64,000 bases of DNA from Pseudomonas viridiflava (GCF_900601905.1 NZ_UWFA01000416.1:909153-973152); one strand, 5' to 3'; numbered from the stretch's first letter, positions 7,792 through 17,091 are shown. Translations and numbers: made by a program. Notes: a model not told the origin generated them from the letters alone.

Positions 7792-8304
7792 CTAGTCGCT
7801 AATTGTCAGCTTGCCGACCATCCCCGCCTGATAATGCCCGGGTAGATTGCAGGCGAATTCCAGATCGGTAGCCTTGGCAAACGTCCAGGTCAGCTCGGCG
7901 GTCTTGCCGGGCTCGACCAGCACGCTATTGGGATCATCGTGTTTCATCTCCCCTTCGCCATGACCCATCTGGTGATGCTGCATTGCCGTGGGCGTGAGCA
8001 TGCCGCTCTGTAGCATCTTGAGCATTTCCTGCTGATGCGTTGCGTGCATGGCGGCATCGCCCAGGTTGAATTCATGCAACAGCTGCCCCTGGTTGACCAG
8101 CACGAAACGTACCGTCTCACCGGCCTTGACCTGCACGCTTGCGGGCTCGAAAGACATATCGCGCAGAACCAGTGTGACCGTGCGGGAGGCTTGAGTCGCA
8201 GACGCTGCGTGGCCGAATGGCAACGCAGAAGCAGGGTCTGCCAACAGTGGTTGGCTGGCTGCCAGCAACGCAGCGATCAGGCCAAAACGTGCAAGAGACG
8301 GCAT
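7792..8304 (-). CDS. Periplasmic cupredoxin, probably copper-inducible
   Basis: A 170-residue protein with a Sec signal peptide (MPSLARFGLIAALLAASQPLLA-DP) and a C-terminal cupredoxin fold. The type I copper ligands can be seen: His in LLHEFNL, then Cys and His in FACNLPGHYQAGM, with Met in the same loop. A Met/His-rich stretch between (HATHQQEMLKM, QHHQMGHGEGEMKHDD) could bind extra copper. The start at 8304 follows GGAGA. It is divergent from copRS, with a CopR-type box between them, which points to copper-dependent induction and periplasmic copper handling. An equivalent gene (PA2807, from memory) neighbours copRS in P. aeruginosa. Confidence 0.88.
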   Translation of the reverse strand: MPSLARFGLIAALLAASQPLLADPASALPFGHAASATQASRTVTLVLRDMSFEPASVQVKAGETVRFVLVNQGQLLHEFNLGDAAMHATHQQEMLKMLQSGMLTPTAMQHHQMGHGEGEMKHDDPNSVLVEPGKTAELTWTFAKATDLEFACNLPGHYQAGMVGKLTISD

Positions 8305-8376
8305 AGGGTTCTCCAAATGAGCGACAATCAAGGCCAGCACAATAGGAGCGCGGCACTGCCAGCAAGCTGACGGCAA

Positions 8377-8396
8377 GATTACAAAGTTGTCAGGTT
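8377..8396. promoter_or_regulatory. Candidate CopR (cop/cus-type) box
   Basis: GATTACAAAGTTGTCAGGTT contains the TTACA-N3-TTGTCA arrangement (TGACAA-N3-TGTAA on the other strand) typical of operators for CopR/CusR/CzcR regulators. It lies between the divergent cupredoxin and copR starts, 73 bp from the former and 71 bp from the latter. Confidence 0.68.
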
Positions 8397-8466
8397 GCGA
8401 CTTGGGCGACCCAGTCGCGCTATAACGTTTGCTCATTGCACAGCCGCTGATTGTCACGAGTCATTC

Positions 8467-9147
8467 ATGAAGATACTGATCGTCGAAGATCAACCCAAAA
8501 CCGGTCACTACCTGCGTCAAGGTCTGAGCGAAGCCGGTTTCAGCACCGAGCTGGAGGCCGATGGCAATCAGGGTCAGCACTTGGCGCTGACCGGTGACTA
8601 CGCGTTACTGATTCTGGATGTGATGGTGCCTGGCCGTAGCGGCTGGCAGATCCTGCAAGCCGTGCGCAACGCTGGGCTGGAAACGCCAGTGCTGTTTCTG
8701 ACTGCGCGTGATGCTGTGGAAGATCGGGTCAAAGGCCTTGAGCTGGGTGCCGATGATTATCTGGTCAAACCTTTCGCGTTTTCCGAACTGCTGGCCCGAG
8801 TGCGCAGCCTGCTGCGTCGGGGCAGCAGCAATGCGCAGGAAACCCATCTGCAACTGGCCGACCTGCGCCTGGACCTGCTGCGCCGGCGGGTTGAACGCAG
8901 CGGTAAACGCATCGACCTGACCGCCAAGGAATTCTCGCTACTGGAATTGTTGCTACGCCGCCAGGGTGAGGTGCTGCCCAAATCGCTGATTGCCTCGCAG
9001 GTCTGGGACATCAACTTCGACAGCGACACCAATGTGATCGAGGTCGCGATCCGCCGGCTGCGCCTGAAAATCGATGACGAGTTCGCGGACAAGCTGATCC
9101 ACACCGTGCGCGGCATGGGTTATGTACTTGAAGAGCGCCCGGCATGA
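8467..9147 (+). CDS. copR: Copper-responsive response regulator CopR
   Basis: A 226-residue OmpR-type regulator: receiver domain with Asp51 (LLILDVMVPGRSGW) and the DDYLVKPF switch segment, then a winged helix with FDSDTNVIEVAIRRLR and IHTVRGMGYVLE. The subgroup (CopR/CusR/IrlR heavy-metal regulators) is recognised from MKILIVEDQPKTGHYLRQGL. Its stop overlaps the copS start by ATGA, so translation is coupled. It probably acts at the box upstream of the cupredoxin gene. Confidence 0.93.
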   Translation: MKILIVEDQPKTGHYLRQGLSEAGFSTELEADGNQGQHLALTGDYALLILDVMVPGRSGWQILQAVRNAGLETPVLFLTARDAVEDRVKGLELGADDYLVKPFAFSELLARVRSLLRRGSSNAQETHLQLADLRLDLLRRRVERSGKRIDLTAKEFSLLELLLRRQGEVLPKSLIASQVWDINFDSDTNVIEVAIRRLRLKIDDEFADKLIHTVRGMGYVLEERPA

Positions 9148-10499
9148 TCCGCCGCTGGTCGTTGGCAAGCCGTCTGGCGTTACTGTTTGCAGCCTGTACC
9201 GCCGTTGTTTCGCTGATCGCCGGGGTGCTGTTCAACCACGCCAGCGAGACGCACTTCATCGAGCTGGATCAACAACTGCTGGAGAGCAAGGTGCCGGGTT
9301 TGCGCAGCGTGCTGCACGACGTACACAGCGCGCAGGATCTATCCGCCCGCGAGGCGCAGCTGAAAGCCGAATTGGCGCATCAGCCGGATCTGGCGGTGCG
9401 CGTCAGCGGTCCTGACTCGGCCCTGTGGTTCGACAGCTCGCCCGTCGAACCCTCGCTACCCGTCAGCCACGCGGGGCTGCATACTGTGATCAGCCCACCC
9501 GCCGCTTACCGCACTTATACCGTCAATCTTGATCCCGCTTCGCCAGCCAGCCCGCAACTGACCCTGTTGCTGGACATCACCCACCATCAACATTTTTTAC
9601 AGCGGATGCAGCACCTGATCTGGCTCACCGTCGGCTTATCGGCGTTAGCCACGGCGCTGTTGGGGGCCTGGGCGGCGCGTAGCGGCCTGCGCCCGTTGCG
9701 CAGGATGAGTCAGATCGCGGCAAGCGTGTCTGCCAGCTCCCTGACAACACGCTTGCCGCAGGAGCAGATGCCCGCCGAACTGGCAGAGTTGACCCAGGCG
9801 TTCAACGCGATGCTCGGCAGGCTCGATGACGGCTTCCAGCGGCTCTCGGCTTTTTCTGCCGATATTGCCCACGAGCTGCGCACGCCCTTGTCGAACCTGC
9901 TCACTCACACCCAGGTCACGCTGACCCGACCTAGAGACATCGACGACTATCGAGAAGCGCTGCTGGGCAACCTCGAAGAACTGCAAGGCATGGCGCAGAT
10001 GGTCAATGACATGCTCTACCTGGCCAAAGCCGAGCACGGTTTGCTGACACCCAGCCGGGAGCGTTTGCAGCTGGACGACGAAGTGCAGGCGGTACTGGAA
10101 TTTTTCGCACCGGTGGCAGAAGACGCGCAGGTCACAGTGACGGGGGAAGGTCAGGCTAGCATCAGCGGCGACCGCACCATGTTGCGGCGCGTGCTTTCCA
10201 ATCTGCTGGACAATGCGGTGCGCCACACGCCTGCCAGTGGATACGTGAAAGTCATATTGAGCGAGGCAGACAAGCGCGTGCGAGTCGAAGTGGCGAACAG
10301 CGGCCCGGATATTCCGGCGTCGTTGTTACCGCGCCTGTTCGACCGCTTCTATCGCGCCGATCAGGCCCGCAGTGAAAGCACAGAACATGCAGGCCTTGGC
10401 CTGGCGATCACCCGCTCGATCGTGCAGGCCCATGGCGGGACGATCCGCTGCGAGTCGAACGAAGGCGTGACGCGGTTTCTGATTGAGTTGCCGGGCTAG
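9144..10499 (+). CDS. copS: Heavy-metal (copper) sensor histidine kinase CopS
   Basis: A 451-residue membrane kinase. The first transmembrane helix is at about 9-30, a periplasmic sensor at 31-155, the second helix at about 158-178, then HAMP. The phospho-acceptor is His243 in FSADIAHELRTPLSN. The N, G1 and G2 boxes are LLDNAVRHTP, NSGPDIPASLLPRLFDRFYR and GLGLAITRSIVQAHGG. It belongs to the CusS/CopS/IrlS heavy-metal family and is co-translated with copR. It should detect periplasmic copper and phosphorylate CopR. Confidence 0.92.
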   Translation: MIRRWSLASRLALLFAACTAVVSLIAGVLFNHASETHFIELDQQLLESKVPGLRSVLHDVHSAQDLSAREAQLKAELAHQPDLAVRVSGPDSALWFDSSPVEPSLPVSHAGLHTVISPPAAYRTYTVNLDPASPASPQLTLLLDITHHQHFLQRMQHLIWLTVGLSALATALLGAWAARSGLRPLRRMSQIAASVSASSLTTRLPQEQMPAELAELTQAFNAMLGRLDDGFQRLSAFSADIAHELRTPLSNLLTHTQVTLTRPRDIDDYREALLGNLEELQGMAQMVNDMLYLAKAEHGLLTPSRERLQLDDEVQAVLEFFAPVAEDAQVTVTGEGQASISGDRTMLRRVLSNLLDNAVRHTPASGYVKVILSEADKRVRVEVANSGPDIPASLLPRLFDRFYRADQARSESTEHAGLGLAITRSIVQAHGGTIRCESNEGVTRFLIELPG

Positions 10500-10550
10500 C
10501 ATCTAGCGCTCTCGATGGGAGATTCCATGCTGGCCTGCAATGCGCTTCTT

Positions 10551-10642
10551 TTGTGGGACCGGCTTTAGCCGGGAAGAGGCCGGGACATCCGCTGCCTATT
10601 CATTGACTGAATTGCCGGCTTCACGGCTAAAGCCGGTCCTAC
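10551..10642. repeat. REP doublet, GGCTTTAGCC type
   Basis: GTGGGACCGGCTTTAGCCGG and CACGGCTAAAGCCGGTCCTA are inverted copies of the type seen at 6346-6438, separated by about 50 bp. It lies at the point where gene order switches from the copRS neighbourhood to the lol neighbourhood. Confidence 0.86.
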
Positions 10643-10687
10643 GGTGCTGCGTGGAGCCGGGCTGTGACAGGTCGTCAGCCGGACCTG

Positions 10688-11932
10688 TCACTCATACCGC
10701 AGCGCATGTGCCGGCTGAATCTGCGCCGCTCGCCATGCAGGGTAAAGCGTCGCCAGGAAACTGAGGATGAAACCTGCACTGCAGATCAGCACTACATCCC
10801 CCGCCTGCAACTCGGATGGCAGGTTGTTGATGAAGTACACATCGGAACTGAAGATGTGCTGACCACTGACCCGTTCAACCCAGCCCACCAGACTGCTGAC
10901 GTTGATCGCGGCAATGATCCCCAGCACGCCGCCGATAATCGTCCCGACAATGCCGATCACCGTACCCTGGACCATGAAGATGGTCATGATCTGCCGAGGC
11001 GTGGCGCCGATGGTGCGCAGGATCGCGATGTCCGCGCCCTTGTCGTTGACCACCATGATCAGCGTGGCAATGATGTTGAACGCCGCCACCGCCACGATCA
11101 TCAGCAGCAGCAGGCCAATCATGGTCTTTTCCATTTTCATGGCGCTGAACAGACTGCCTTGCGTGTGGGTCCAGTCATCGGCTTTGTACTCAGCGCCCAG
11201 CCCGCCTGCAATCGCCGCGGAGACCTCGGGCGCTTTATACAGATCTTTCAGGGCCAGTCGCACGCCCTGCACCTGATTCGGTTGCCAGCGCTGAATCTGC
11301 GCCGCGTCGGCCACGTTGATCAACGCCATTGAGCCATCCAGCTCGGCGCCCACCTTGAAGATGCCAACCACGGTCAAACGTTGCAGACGCGGGGTAATCC
11401 CACCCGGTGCACTGCTGATTTCCGGGACGATCAGGGTCAGTTTGTCGCCGACATTGAGGCGGAAACGGCGGGCGCTCAGCTCGCCCAATACCACACCGAA
11501 CTCCCCCGCTTTCAAGTCTTCAAGCCTGCCCTGCACGATATGGCTGGCCACGATGGAAACCTGGTGCTCCAGCGCCGGATCAACGCCGCTGATCTGAATC
11601 GGCTGCATCGCGCCCTTGTAGGACAGCATGCCGTCCATTTCAGTGAACGGTACCGCAGCCGTGACTTCCGGATTCTTCATGGACGCAGCGGCCACCGGTT
11701 TCCAGTCATCAAGGGGCTGAACCCCGGCAATCACCGCGTGGGGCACCATGCCAAGGATTCGCGAGCTCATTTCCCGCTGAAAACCATTCATCACCGACAG
11801 CACCACGATCATCGCCAGCACACCCAGCGCCAGCCCGATCATCGAGGTCATGGAAATGAAGGAGATGAAATGGTTGCGGCGCTTGGCGCGGGTATAGCGC
11901 GTGCCGATGAATATCGATAACGGTCTGAACAT
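10688..11932 (-). CDS. lolE: Lipoprotein-releasing ABC transporter permease (LolE)
   Basis: Inner-membrane subunit of LolCDE, which extracts outer-membrane lipoproteins and passes them to LolA. The 414-residue protein has one N-terminal transmembrane helix (about 24-46), a large periplasmic MacB-like domain, and three C-terminal helices. The FtsX core holds DIAILRTIGATPRQIM, and the protein ends in YPAWRAAQIQPAHALRYE. It is paralogous to the product at 12694-13944; both start MFRPL..FIGTRYTRAKRRNHF. Which paralogue is E and which is C is assigned by order lolC-lolD-lolE, the usual order in proteobacteria. Confidence 0.9.
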   Translation of the reverse strand: MFRPLSIFIGTRYTRAKRRNHFISFISMTSMIGLALGVLAMIVVLSVMNGFQREMSSRILGMVPHAVIAGVQPLDDWKPVAAASMKNPEVTAAVPFTEMDGMLSYKGAMQPIQISGVDPALEHQVSIVASHIVQGRLEDLKAGEFGVVLGELSARRFRLNVGDKLTLIVPEISSAPGGITPRLQRLTVVGIFKVGAELDGSMALINVADAAQIQRWQPNQVQGVRLALKDLYKAPEVSAAIAGGLGAEYKADDWTHTQGSLFSAMKMEKTMIGLLLLMIVAVAAFNIIATLIMVVNDKGADIAILRTIGATPRQIMTIFMVQGTVIGIVGTIIGGVLGIIAAINVSSLVGWVERVSGQHIFSSDVYFINNLPSELQAGDVVLICSAGFILSFLATLYPAWRAAQIQPAHALRYE

Positions 11933-12002
11933 GGGTATTGCACCGTAAAAAAGTACCGCAAAAAAACCAGGCCCGGCGCGAGCGATGGCGCCGGGTTAAC
12001 AA

Positions 12003-12686
12003 TCAGGCTTCGACCAGGCGACCATCTTCCAGGCGCCAGACACGGTCCATCTGCCGGGCCAGATTCATGTCGTGGGTCACCACCAGAAATGCCGTGCGTG
12101 AAGACGTGCTCAGTTCCAGCATCAGATCCTGAATACCTTGCGCGGTATGGTGATCGAGGTTACCGGTGGGCTCATCGAGCATCACCAGCCCCGGCTGATT
12201 GACCAGTGCCCGGGCAATCGCCACACGCTGACGCTCACCGCCGGACAACTCCGAAGGCTTGTGCGCGAGACGATGCCCCAGGCCGACCCGTTCCAGCAAC
12301 GCGGTGGCACGCTTGCGGGCCTCCGGGATGGCGGTCTTGCCGATCAGCAGTGGCATGCAGACGTTCTCCAGCGCGGTGAACTCCGGCAATAGATGGTGGA
12401 ACTGATAAACAAAACCCAGCGACCGGTTACGCAGCAAGCCACGAGCTTTTTCGCCCAGTGCCGAAAGCTCTTCGCCCGCCAGCCAGACGCTGCCATGCGA
12501 AGGTGTATCCAAGCCGCCCAGCAGGTTGAGCAAGGTACTTTTGCCCGAGCCCGAGCTGCCGACAATAGCGATGCGCTCGCCCGGAAACAATTCCAGTTGC
12601 AGCCCTGACAGAACCACGACCGATTCAGGGCCTTCCTCGTAGGATTTGCCCAGGTTGCGGCAACTCAATACTGCTTTATCACTCAT
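12003..12686 (-). CDS. lolD: Lipoprotein-releasing system ATP-binding protein LolD
   Basis: A 227-residue ABC ATPase that powers lipoprotein release. Walker A is GSSGSGKST, the Q-loop FVYQFHHLLPEFTALENV is typical of LolD, the signature is LSGGERQRVAIARAL and Walker B is LVMLDEPTGNLD. The start at 12686 (MSDKAVLSCRNLGKSYEEGP) matches the family. An ATG 15 bp upstream (12701) would overlap the lolC stop and is also possible. It lies between the two permease genes on the same strand with gaps of under 100 bp, so it is an operon member. Confidence 0.95.
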   Translation of the reverse strand: MSDKAVLSCRNLGKSYEEGPESVVVLSGLQLELFPGERIAIVGSSGSGKSTLLNLLGGLDTPSHGSVWLAGEELSALGEKARGLLRNRSLGFVYQFHHLLPEFTALENVCMPLLIGKTAIPEARKRATALLERVGLGHRLAHKPSELSGGERQRVAIARALVNQPGLVMLDEPTGNLDHHTAQGIQDLMLELSTSSRTAFLVVTHDMNLARQMDRVWRLEDGRLVEA

Positions 12687-12693
12687 GCCCGAC

Positions 12694-13944
12694 TCACTCA
12701 TAACGTAACGCCTCCGCCGGTTGGGTGCGCGCAGCACGCCAGGCCGGATACAAGGTGGCGAGAAAACTCAGGATCAATGCGGCGCCGCAGACCATCAGCA
12801 CGTCTTCGGCCATCAGTTGCGACGGCAGGTAGTCGATGAAGTACACGTCGGCATTGAGAAACTTGTGGCCGATCAGGCCTTCGAGCGCGGCAATCGCAGC
12901 GCTGACATTGAGAGCGGCAATCATCCCCAGCACGGCACCGATAAAGGTGCCCACCACGCCGATGACCGTGCCCTGCACCATGAAAATCGCCATGATCTGC
13001 CCCGGCGTCGAGCCCAGGGTGCGCAGGATCGCGATGTCGCCTTTCTTGTCATTGACCACCATGACCAGCGTGGAAATGATGTTGAACGCCGCCACCGCCA
13101 CAATCAGCAACAGCAGCAGGCCGATCATGGCTTTTTCCATGCGGATAGCCTGATACAGATTGCCGTGGGTGCGGGTCCAGTCACGGGAATAGTAGTTGTG
13201 ATCGCCAAGGGTCTGGGCGATCTGGTAAGACGTGCGCGGCGCTTCGAACAGGTCTTCGAACTTGAGGCGCAAGCCTTGCACCTGATCGGCCTTCCAGCGG
13301 TGCAGCCGACCCAGATCTTCGATGTTGGTCAGGCCCAGGTAGCCGTCCAGTTCGCCAGCGCCGACATGGAAAATACCGACCACGGTGAAGCGTTTCATGC
13401 GCGGAAACATGCCGGCCGGCGTCACAGTGACTTCGGGGGCCACAAAGGTCACCTTGTCGCCCACGGCAACGCCGAGTTTGGTGGCTGCCTTGTCGCCGAT
13501 CACGATACCGAAGCCGCCGGCAGCCAGGTCGTCCAGCTTGCCCTGCTTCATGAAGTTATCGATGATCGAAACTTTACGTTCCTGCACAGGGTCGATTGCA
13601 TTGAGCAGGACTTTCTGCACCTGACCGTTATTGGTCAGCAAACCCTGCATCTGGGTGAACGGCGCGACGGCCAGCACCTGAGGGTTCTGTTTGACCTTGT
13701 CGGCCAGGCCCTGCCAGTTGCTGATCGGCTCGCCGGATTCGATGGTGGCGTGGGGGACCATGCCCAACACGCGGGTGCGCATTTCGTGATCAAAGCCGTT
13801 CATGACCGATAACACGACTATCATCACCACTACGCCCAGGGCGAGGCCGATCATGGAAGTCAGGGAAATGAAGGAGACGAAATGATTACGGCGCTTTGCA
13901 CGGGTATAACGCGTGCCTATGAATACAAAAAGAGGTCTGAACAT
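12694..13944 (-). CDS. lolC: Lipoprotein-releasing ABC transporter permease (LolC)
   Basis: A 416-residue permease with the same plan as the LolE paralogue: an N-terminal helix (about 24-46), a periplasmic domain of about 220 residues and three C-terminal helices. The region around PEVTVTPAGMFPRMKRF corresponds to the periplasmic hook that contacts LolA in LolC. The FtsX core is DIAILRTLGSTPGQIM. It is first in the lolCDE operon. Some Gram-negatives have a single fused LolF; here two diverged paralogues are kept. Confidence 0.92.
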   Translation of the reverse strand: MFRPLFVFIGTRYTRAKRRNHFVSFISLTSMIGLALGVVVMIVVLSVMNGFDHEMRTRVLGMVPHATIESGEPISNWQGLADKVKQNPQVLAVAPFTQMQGLLTNNGQVQKVLLNAIDPVQERKVSIIDNFMKQGKLDDLAAGGFGIVIGDKAATKLGVAVGDKVTFVAPEVTVTPAGMFPRMKRFTVVGIFHVGAGELDGYLGLTNIEDLGRLHRWKADQVQGLRLKFEDLFEAPRTSYQIAQTLGDHNYYSRDWTRTHGNLYQAIRMEKAMIGLLLLLIVAVAAFNIISTLVMVVNDKKGDIAILRTLGSTPGQIMAIFMVQGTVIGVVGTFIGAVLGMIAALNVSAAIAALEGLIGHKFLNADVYFIDYLPSQLMAEDVLMVCGAALILSFLATLYPAWRAARTQPAEALRYE

Positions 13945-14069
13945 TTAGGGACTTGTTCGGAGGAATGGGAACGTCCTTGTGGCGGGTCCTGGCCTGCAGC
14001 CTTACACTCGAAAACACTCAGCGCACTGCGAGCAACCACTATGACAACCGCCGCTACCATGGGTTCGCC

Positions 14070-14642
14070 ATGTCGACATTAGATGAAGAAGAACGCCGCG
14101 AATACTACCGTATCGAGGACAGCGTCGCACTGGAAATTAACCTCCTGTGCGCGGCCGACCCAGCGGGCCACAGCGCCATGCGCGAGACCTCGGCACTGTT
14201 CGAACTGCTCAGTGAATTGCACGTCAATGAGTTCGAATCCCAGCACCTGCTGCGTCAGCTGGACGAGCGCGATCGGGTGTTGAGCAGCCTGCTGCAATCG
14301 CTGAGCAAGCGCATCGATCTGCTTGGCCAGGTGGTCGCGCAAACTGCGCTGGGCAGGCTCGGAGCCCCGCAGCCCGTGATCATTTCCGAGGGTGGTGTGC
14401 AATTCAACAGCGCCCGGCACTATCCGATGGATGCGCAACTCTCGATCAAAATGGTCCTCATGCCTCAAGCTTCGGCCTTGATGCTGCACGCCAAGGTAAT
14501 CCATTGCGACACGCTGGCGGATGGCCAATTCGAGATCGGGACCGAGTTCATCAACCTGCCCGACTCCCAGCGCCAACTGCTGGCCAGATACATTTTGCAA
14601 CGACAAGCCGCGATACGACGCCAGGCGCTTGACCAGGAATAG
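14070..14642 (+). CDS. PilZ domain protein with long helical centre
   Basis: A 190-residue cytosolic protein. The N-terminus EERREYYRIEDSVALE has the RxxxR-type arginine element of PilZ proteins. The middle (about 40-100) is helical. The C-terminal part has ISEGGVQFNS, which replaces the D/NxSxxG motif with SEGG, then a beta-rich end. c-di-GMP binding is therefore plausible but not certain. The start at 14070 is chosen for conservation; longer in-frame starts from 13953 have no family-like sequence. It is divergent from lolCDE. A gene of this kind occupies the same place in P. aeruginosa (PA2989, from memory). Confidence 0.75.
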   Translation: MSTLDEEERREYYRIEDSVALEINLLCAADPAGHSAMRETSALFELLSELHVNEFESQHLLRQLDERDRVLSSLLQSLSKRIDLLGQVVAQTALGRLGAPQPVIISEGGVQFNSARHYPMDAQLSIKMVLMPQASALMLHAKVIHCDTLADGQFEIGTEFINLPDSQRQLLARYILQRQAAIRRQALDQE

Positions 14643-14718
14643 TCTGATTAAGTGAAACCTTATCGTTTGGATGCAGCCCAGACCAAGCAACGTTACCACA
14701 GGCGATGATTGAACCCCG

Positions 14719-14804
14719 TTGGAGCGAGGCTTGCCCGCGAAGAACGATAGTGCGGTGTATCTAACTAACCGCGTCGACTGATTCGCGGGCAAGCCTCGCT
14801 CCAA
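14719..14804. repeat. REP doublet, GAGGCTTGCCCGCGAA type
   Basis: TTGGAGCGAGGCTTGCCCGC and GCGGGCAAGCCTCGCTCCAA are perfect inverted copies around a 46-bp centre. This is a second REP type, shared with the array at 27417-27948. Confidence 0.88.
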
Positions 14805-14931
14805 CGAGATCCGTGCTAAGGGTGCTTGGTCTGGACCGCAGCCGGACGACACAGTCGCCGCAAACCGAGCGAAATTGACACTTCATGCAATCGCACCAAG
14901 ACCTACGCCTCAAAGGCCACAAGGAGTAAAC

Positions 14932-15654
14932 GTGACCCTTATCTACGGCCATCGCGGCGCCAAAGGCGAAGCACCGGAAAACACCCTTACCAGCTTTCAG
15001 GAATGTCTCAAGCATGGCGTGCGGCGCTGTGAACTGGACCTGCATTTGTCTCGCGATGGCGAGCTGATGGTGATTCACGACCCCACTCTCAAACGCACCA
15101 CCGACCGACGTGGCAAGGTCAACGAGCACGTCGCCGCCGACCTGGTGACCTATGACGCACGCAAAGGCGGACCCGGCTGGGTCAACCCGTGCCCGATACC
15201 GCGCCTGGAAGAGCTGTTCGAAAAATGCGACTTCGAGCACTGGCAACTGGAAGTCAAAAGCGCCTCACGCACCCGCGCGACCACTACGGTGCTGGCAATT
15301 CGTGAACTGGCGCAACGGTATGGCGTGCTGGATAAGGTGACCATCACCTCCAGCTCCCGGGAAGTGCTGCGCGCCGCCATGGAGTTGACCCCGGATATCA
15401 GCCGCGGGCTGGTTGCCGAATACGCCTGGCTCGACCCGCTGAAAGTCGCGCAAAGCTACGGCTGTGAGATTCTGGCGCTGAACTGGACACTCTGCACCCC
15501 TGAGCGCTTGAAGAAAGCCCAGAGCCAGGGTCTGCATGTGTCGGTATGGACCGTCAACGAGCCCGCGCTGATGCGCAGACTCGCCGACTTCGGCGTAGAC
15601 AGCCTTATTACAGACTTTCCCGGTTTGGCCAGCGCCACCCTCGGGAATTACTGA
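14932..15654 (+). CDS. Glycerophosphodiester phosphodiesterase, cytosolic GdpD/UgpQ type
   Basis: Hydrolyses glycerophosphodiesters to glycerol-3-phosphate and an alcohol. The 240-residue TIM-barrel protein shows the catalytic set YGHRGAKGEAPENT (His, Arg, Glu) and ELDLHLSRDGELMVIHDPTLKRTT (Glu, Asp, second His). No signal peptide is present, so it is cytosolic. The start is a GTG at 14932 preceded by AAGGAG at 14921; upstream in-frame ATG codons are not supported. It is convergent with sth. Confidence 0.93.
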   Translation: MTLIYGHRGAKGEAPENTLTSFQECLKHGVRRCELDLHLSRDGELMVIHDPTLKRTTDRRGKVNEHVAADLVTYDARKGGPGWVNPCPIPRLEELFEKCDFEHWQLEVKSASRTRATTTVLAIRELAQRYGVLDKVTITSSSREVLRAAMELTPDISRGLVAEYAWLDPLKVAQSYGCEILALNWTLCTPERLKKAQSQGLHVSVWTVNEPALMRRLADFGVDSLITDFPGLASATLGNY

Positions 15655-15696
15655 AATCGGTCTCCCCGGCCGGCTCAGGCCACCGGCCGGAGTCGC

Positions 15697-17091
15697 TTAA
15701 AAAAGCCGGTTCAGGCCGTCATAAGCCGCTACCCGATAGGCCTCGGCCATGGTCGGGTAGTTGAAGGTGGTGTTGACGAAATACTTGAGGGTGTTGGCTT
15801 CCCCCGGCTGGTTCATGATTGCCTGGCCGATGTGGACAATCTCCGATGCCTGGTCGCCGAAGCAATGCACGCCCAGCACTTCAAGGGTTTCGCGGTGGAA
15901 CAGGATCTTCAGCATGCCCACGCGCTCGCCGGAAATCTGCGCCCGTGCCATGCCCTTGAAGAACGCCTTGCCCACTTCGTAAGGCACTTTGGCCTGGGTC
16001 AATTCGTGTTCGTTCTTACCGATCGAGCTGATTTCCGGGATGGTGTAAATCCCGGTCGGCACGTCGTTGACGTAACGCCAGCTGCCGTTATCAACCACAC
16101 TGCCCGCCGCCGAACGGCCCTGGTCATACGCCGCACTCGCCAGGCTCGGCCAGCCGATCACATCGCCCGCGCCATAAATGTTGGGAACGCTGGTGCGATA
16201 GTTTTCATCGACCTCGATCTGCCCGCGACCGTTGGCCTTGATGCCGACGTTCTCCAAGCCCAGTTTGTCGGTGTTGCCGGTACGCCCGTTACACCAGAGC
16301 AAGGCGTCGGCCTTGATCTTCTTCCCGGACTTGAGGTGCAAGACCACGCCGTTATCCAGCCCTTCGACCTTTTCGTACTCTTCGTTGTGGCGAACCATCA
16401 CGTTGTTGTTACTGAAGTGATAACTCAGTGCCTGGGAGATTTCCGAATCCAGGAAGCTCAGCAACTGGTCACGGTTATCCACCAGCTCAACCATCACCCC
16501 CAGGCCGCTGAAAATCGACGCGTATTCGCAGCCGATAACACCCGCACCATAGATGATCAGTTTGCGCGGGGTGTGGCCGAGGCTGAGGATGGTGTCGCTG
16601 TCGTAGATACGCTTGTGGGAAAAGTCGATATCAGCCGGGCGATAAGGCCGCGAGCCGGTGGCGACGATGATCTGGTTGGCCACCAGTTTTTCCACGACAC
16701 CATTGCCACACACCACATCGACGCTGCGCTCGTCGGCGAAGCTACCGGTGCCGAAGAAAACGTCGACCCGATTGCGGGCGTAGTAGCCGGTGCGCGATGA
16801 AACCTGCTTGGCGATGACGATTTCGGCGTTTTTCAACACGTCCGGGAACGAGAACCAGCGCGGCTCGCCAATGGCCCGGAACATCGGGTTGGTGTTGAAG
16901 TGGATGATCTGCTTGACCGAGTGACGCAGGGCCTTGGACGGGATGGTGCCCAAATGCGTGCAGTTGCCGCCGACCTGCCGACGGCTATCGACCATCGCGA
17001 CCTTGCGCCCCGCCTTTGCAGCGTTCATTGCCGCGCCTTCCCCGGCAGGGCCGGAACCCAGTACCACTACGTCGTAGTTGTAGACAGCCAT
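15697..17091 (-). CDS. sthA: Soluble pyridine nucleotide transhydrogenase
   Basis: A 464-residue FAD flavoprotein that moves hydride from NADPH to NAD+ and balances the two cofactor pools. It has the VVVLGSGPAGEGAAM FAD-binding start, and GGNCTHLGTIPSKALRHSV in which only the first Cys of the disulfide of related reductases remains, as is normal for Sth. An NAD(P)-binding GAGVIGCEYASIFSGLG follows. The C-terminal dimer domain ends in YRVAAYDGLNRLF. It is monocistronic, with a 390-bp gap upstream. Confidence 0.97.
   Translation of the reverse strand: MAVYNYDVVVLGSGPAGEGAAMNAAKAGRKVAMVDSRRQVGGNCTHLGTIPSKALRHSVKQIIHFNTNPMFRAIGEPRWFSFPDVLKNAEIVIAKQVSSRTGYYARNRVDVFFGTGSFADERSVDVVCGNGVVEKLVANQIIVATGSRPYRPADIDFSHKRIYDSDTILSLGHTPRKLIIYGAGVIGCEYASIFSGLGVMVELVDNRDQLLSFLDSEISQALSYHFSNNNVMVRHNEEYEKVEGLDNGVVLHLKSGKKIKADALLWCNGRTGNTDKLGLENVGIKANGRGQIEVDENYRTSVPNIYGAGDVIGWPSLASAAYDQGRSAAGSVVDNGSWRYVNDVPTGIYTIPEISSIGKNEHELTQAKVPYEVGKAFFKGMARAQISGERVGMLKILFHRETLEVLGVHCFGDQASEIVHIGQAIMNQPGEANTLKYFVNTTFNYPTMAEAYRVAAYDGLNRLF

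Noticed and set aside
15660..15695. Terminator between gdpD and sth
   Set aside because: GC-rich CCGGCCGG repeats can pair, but neither strand has a T-tract in the right place.
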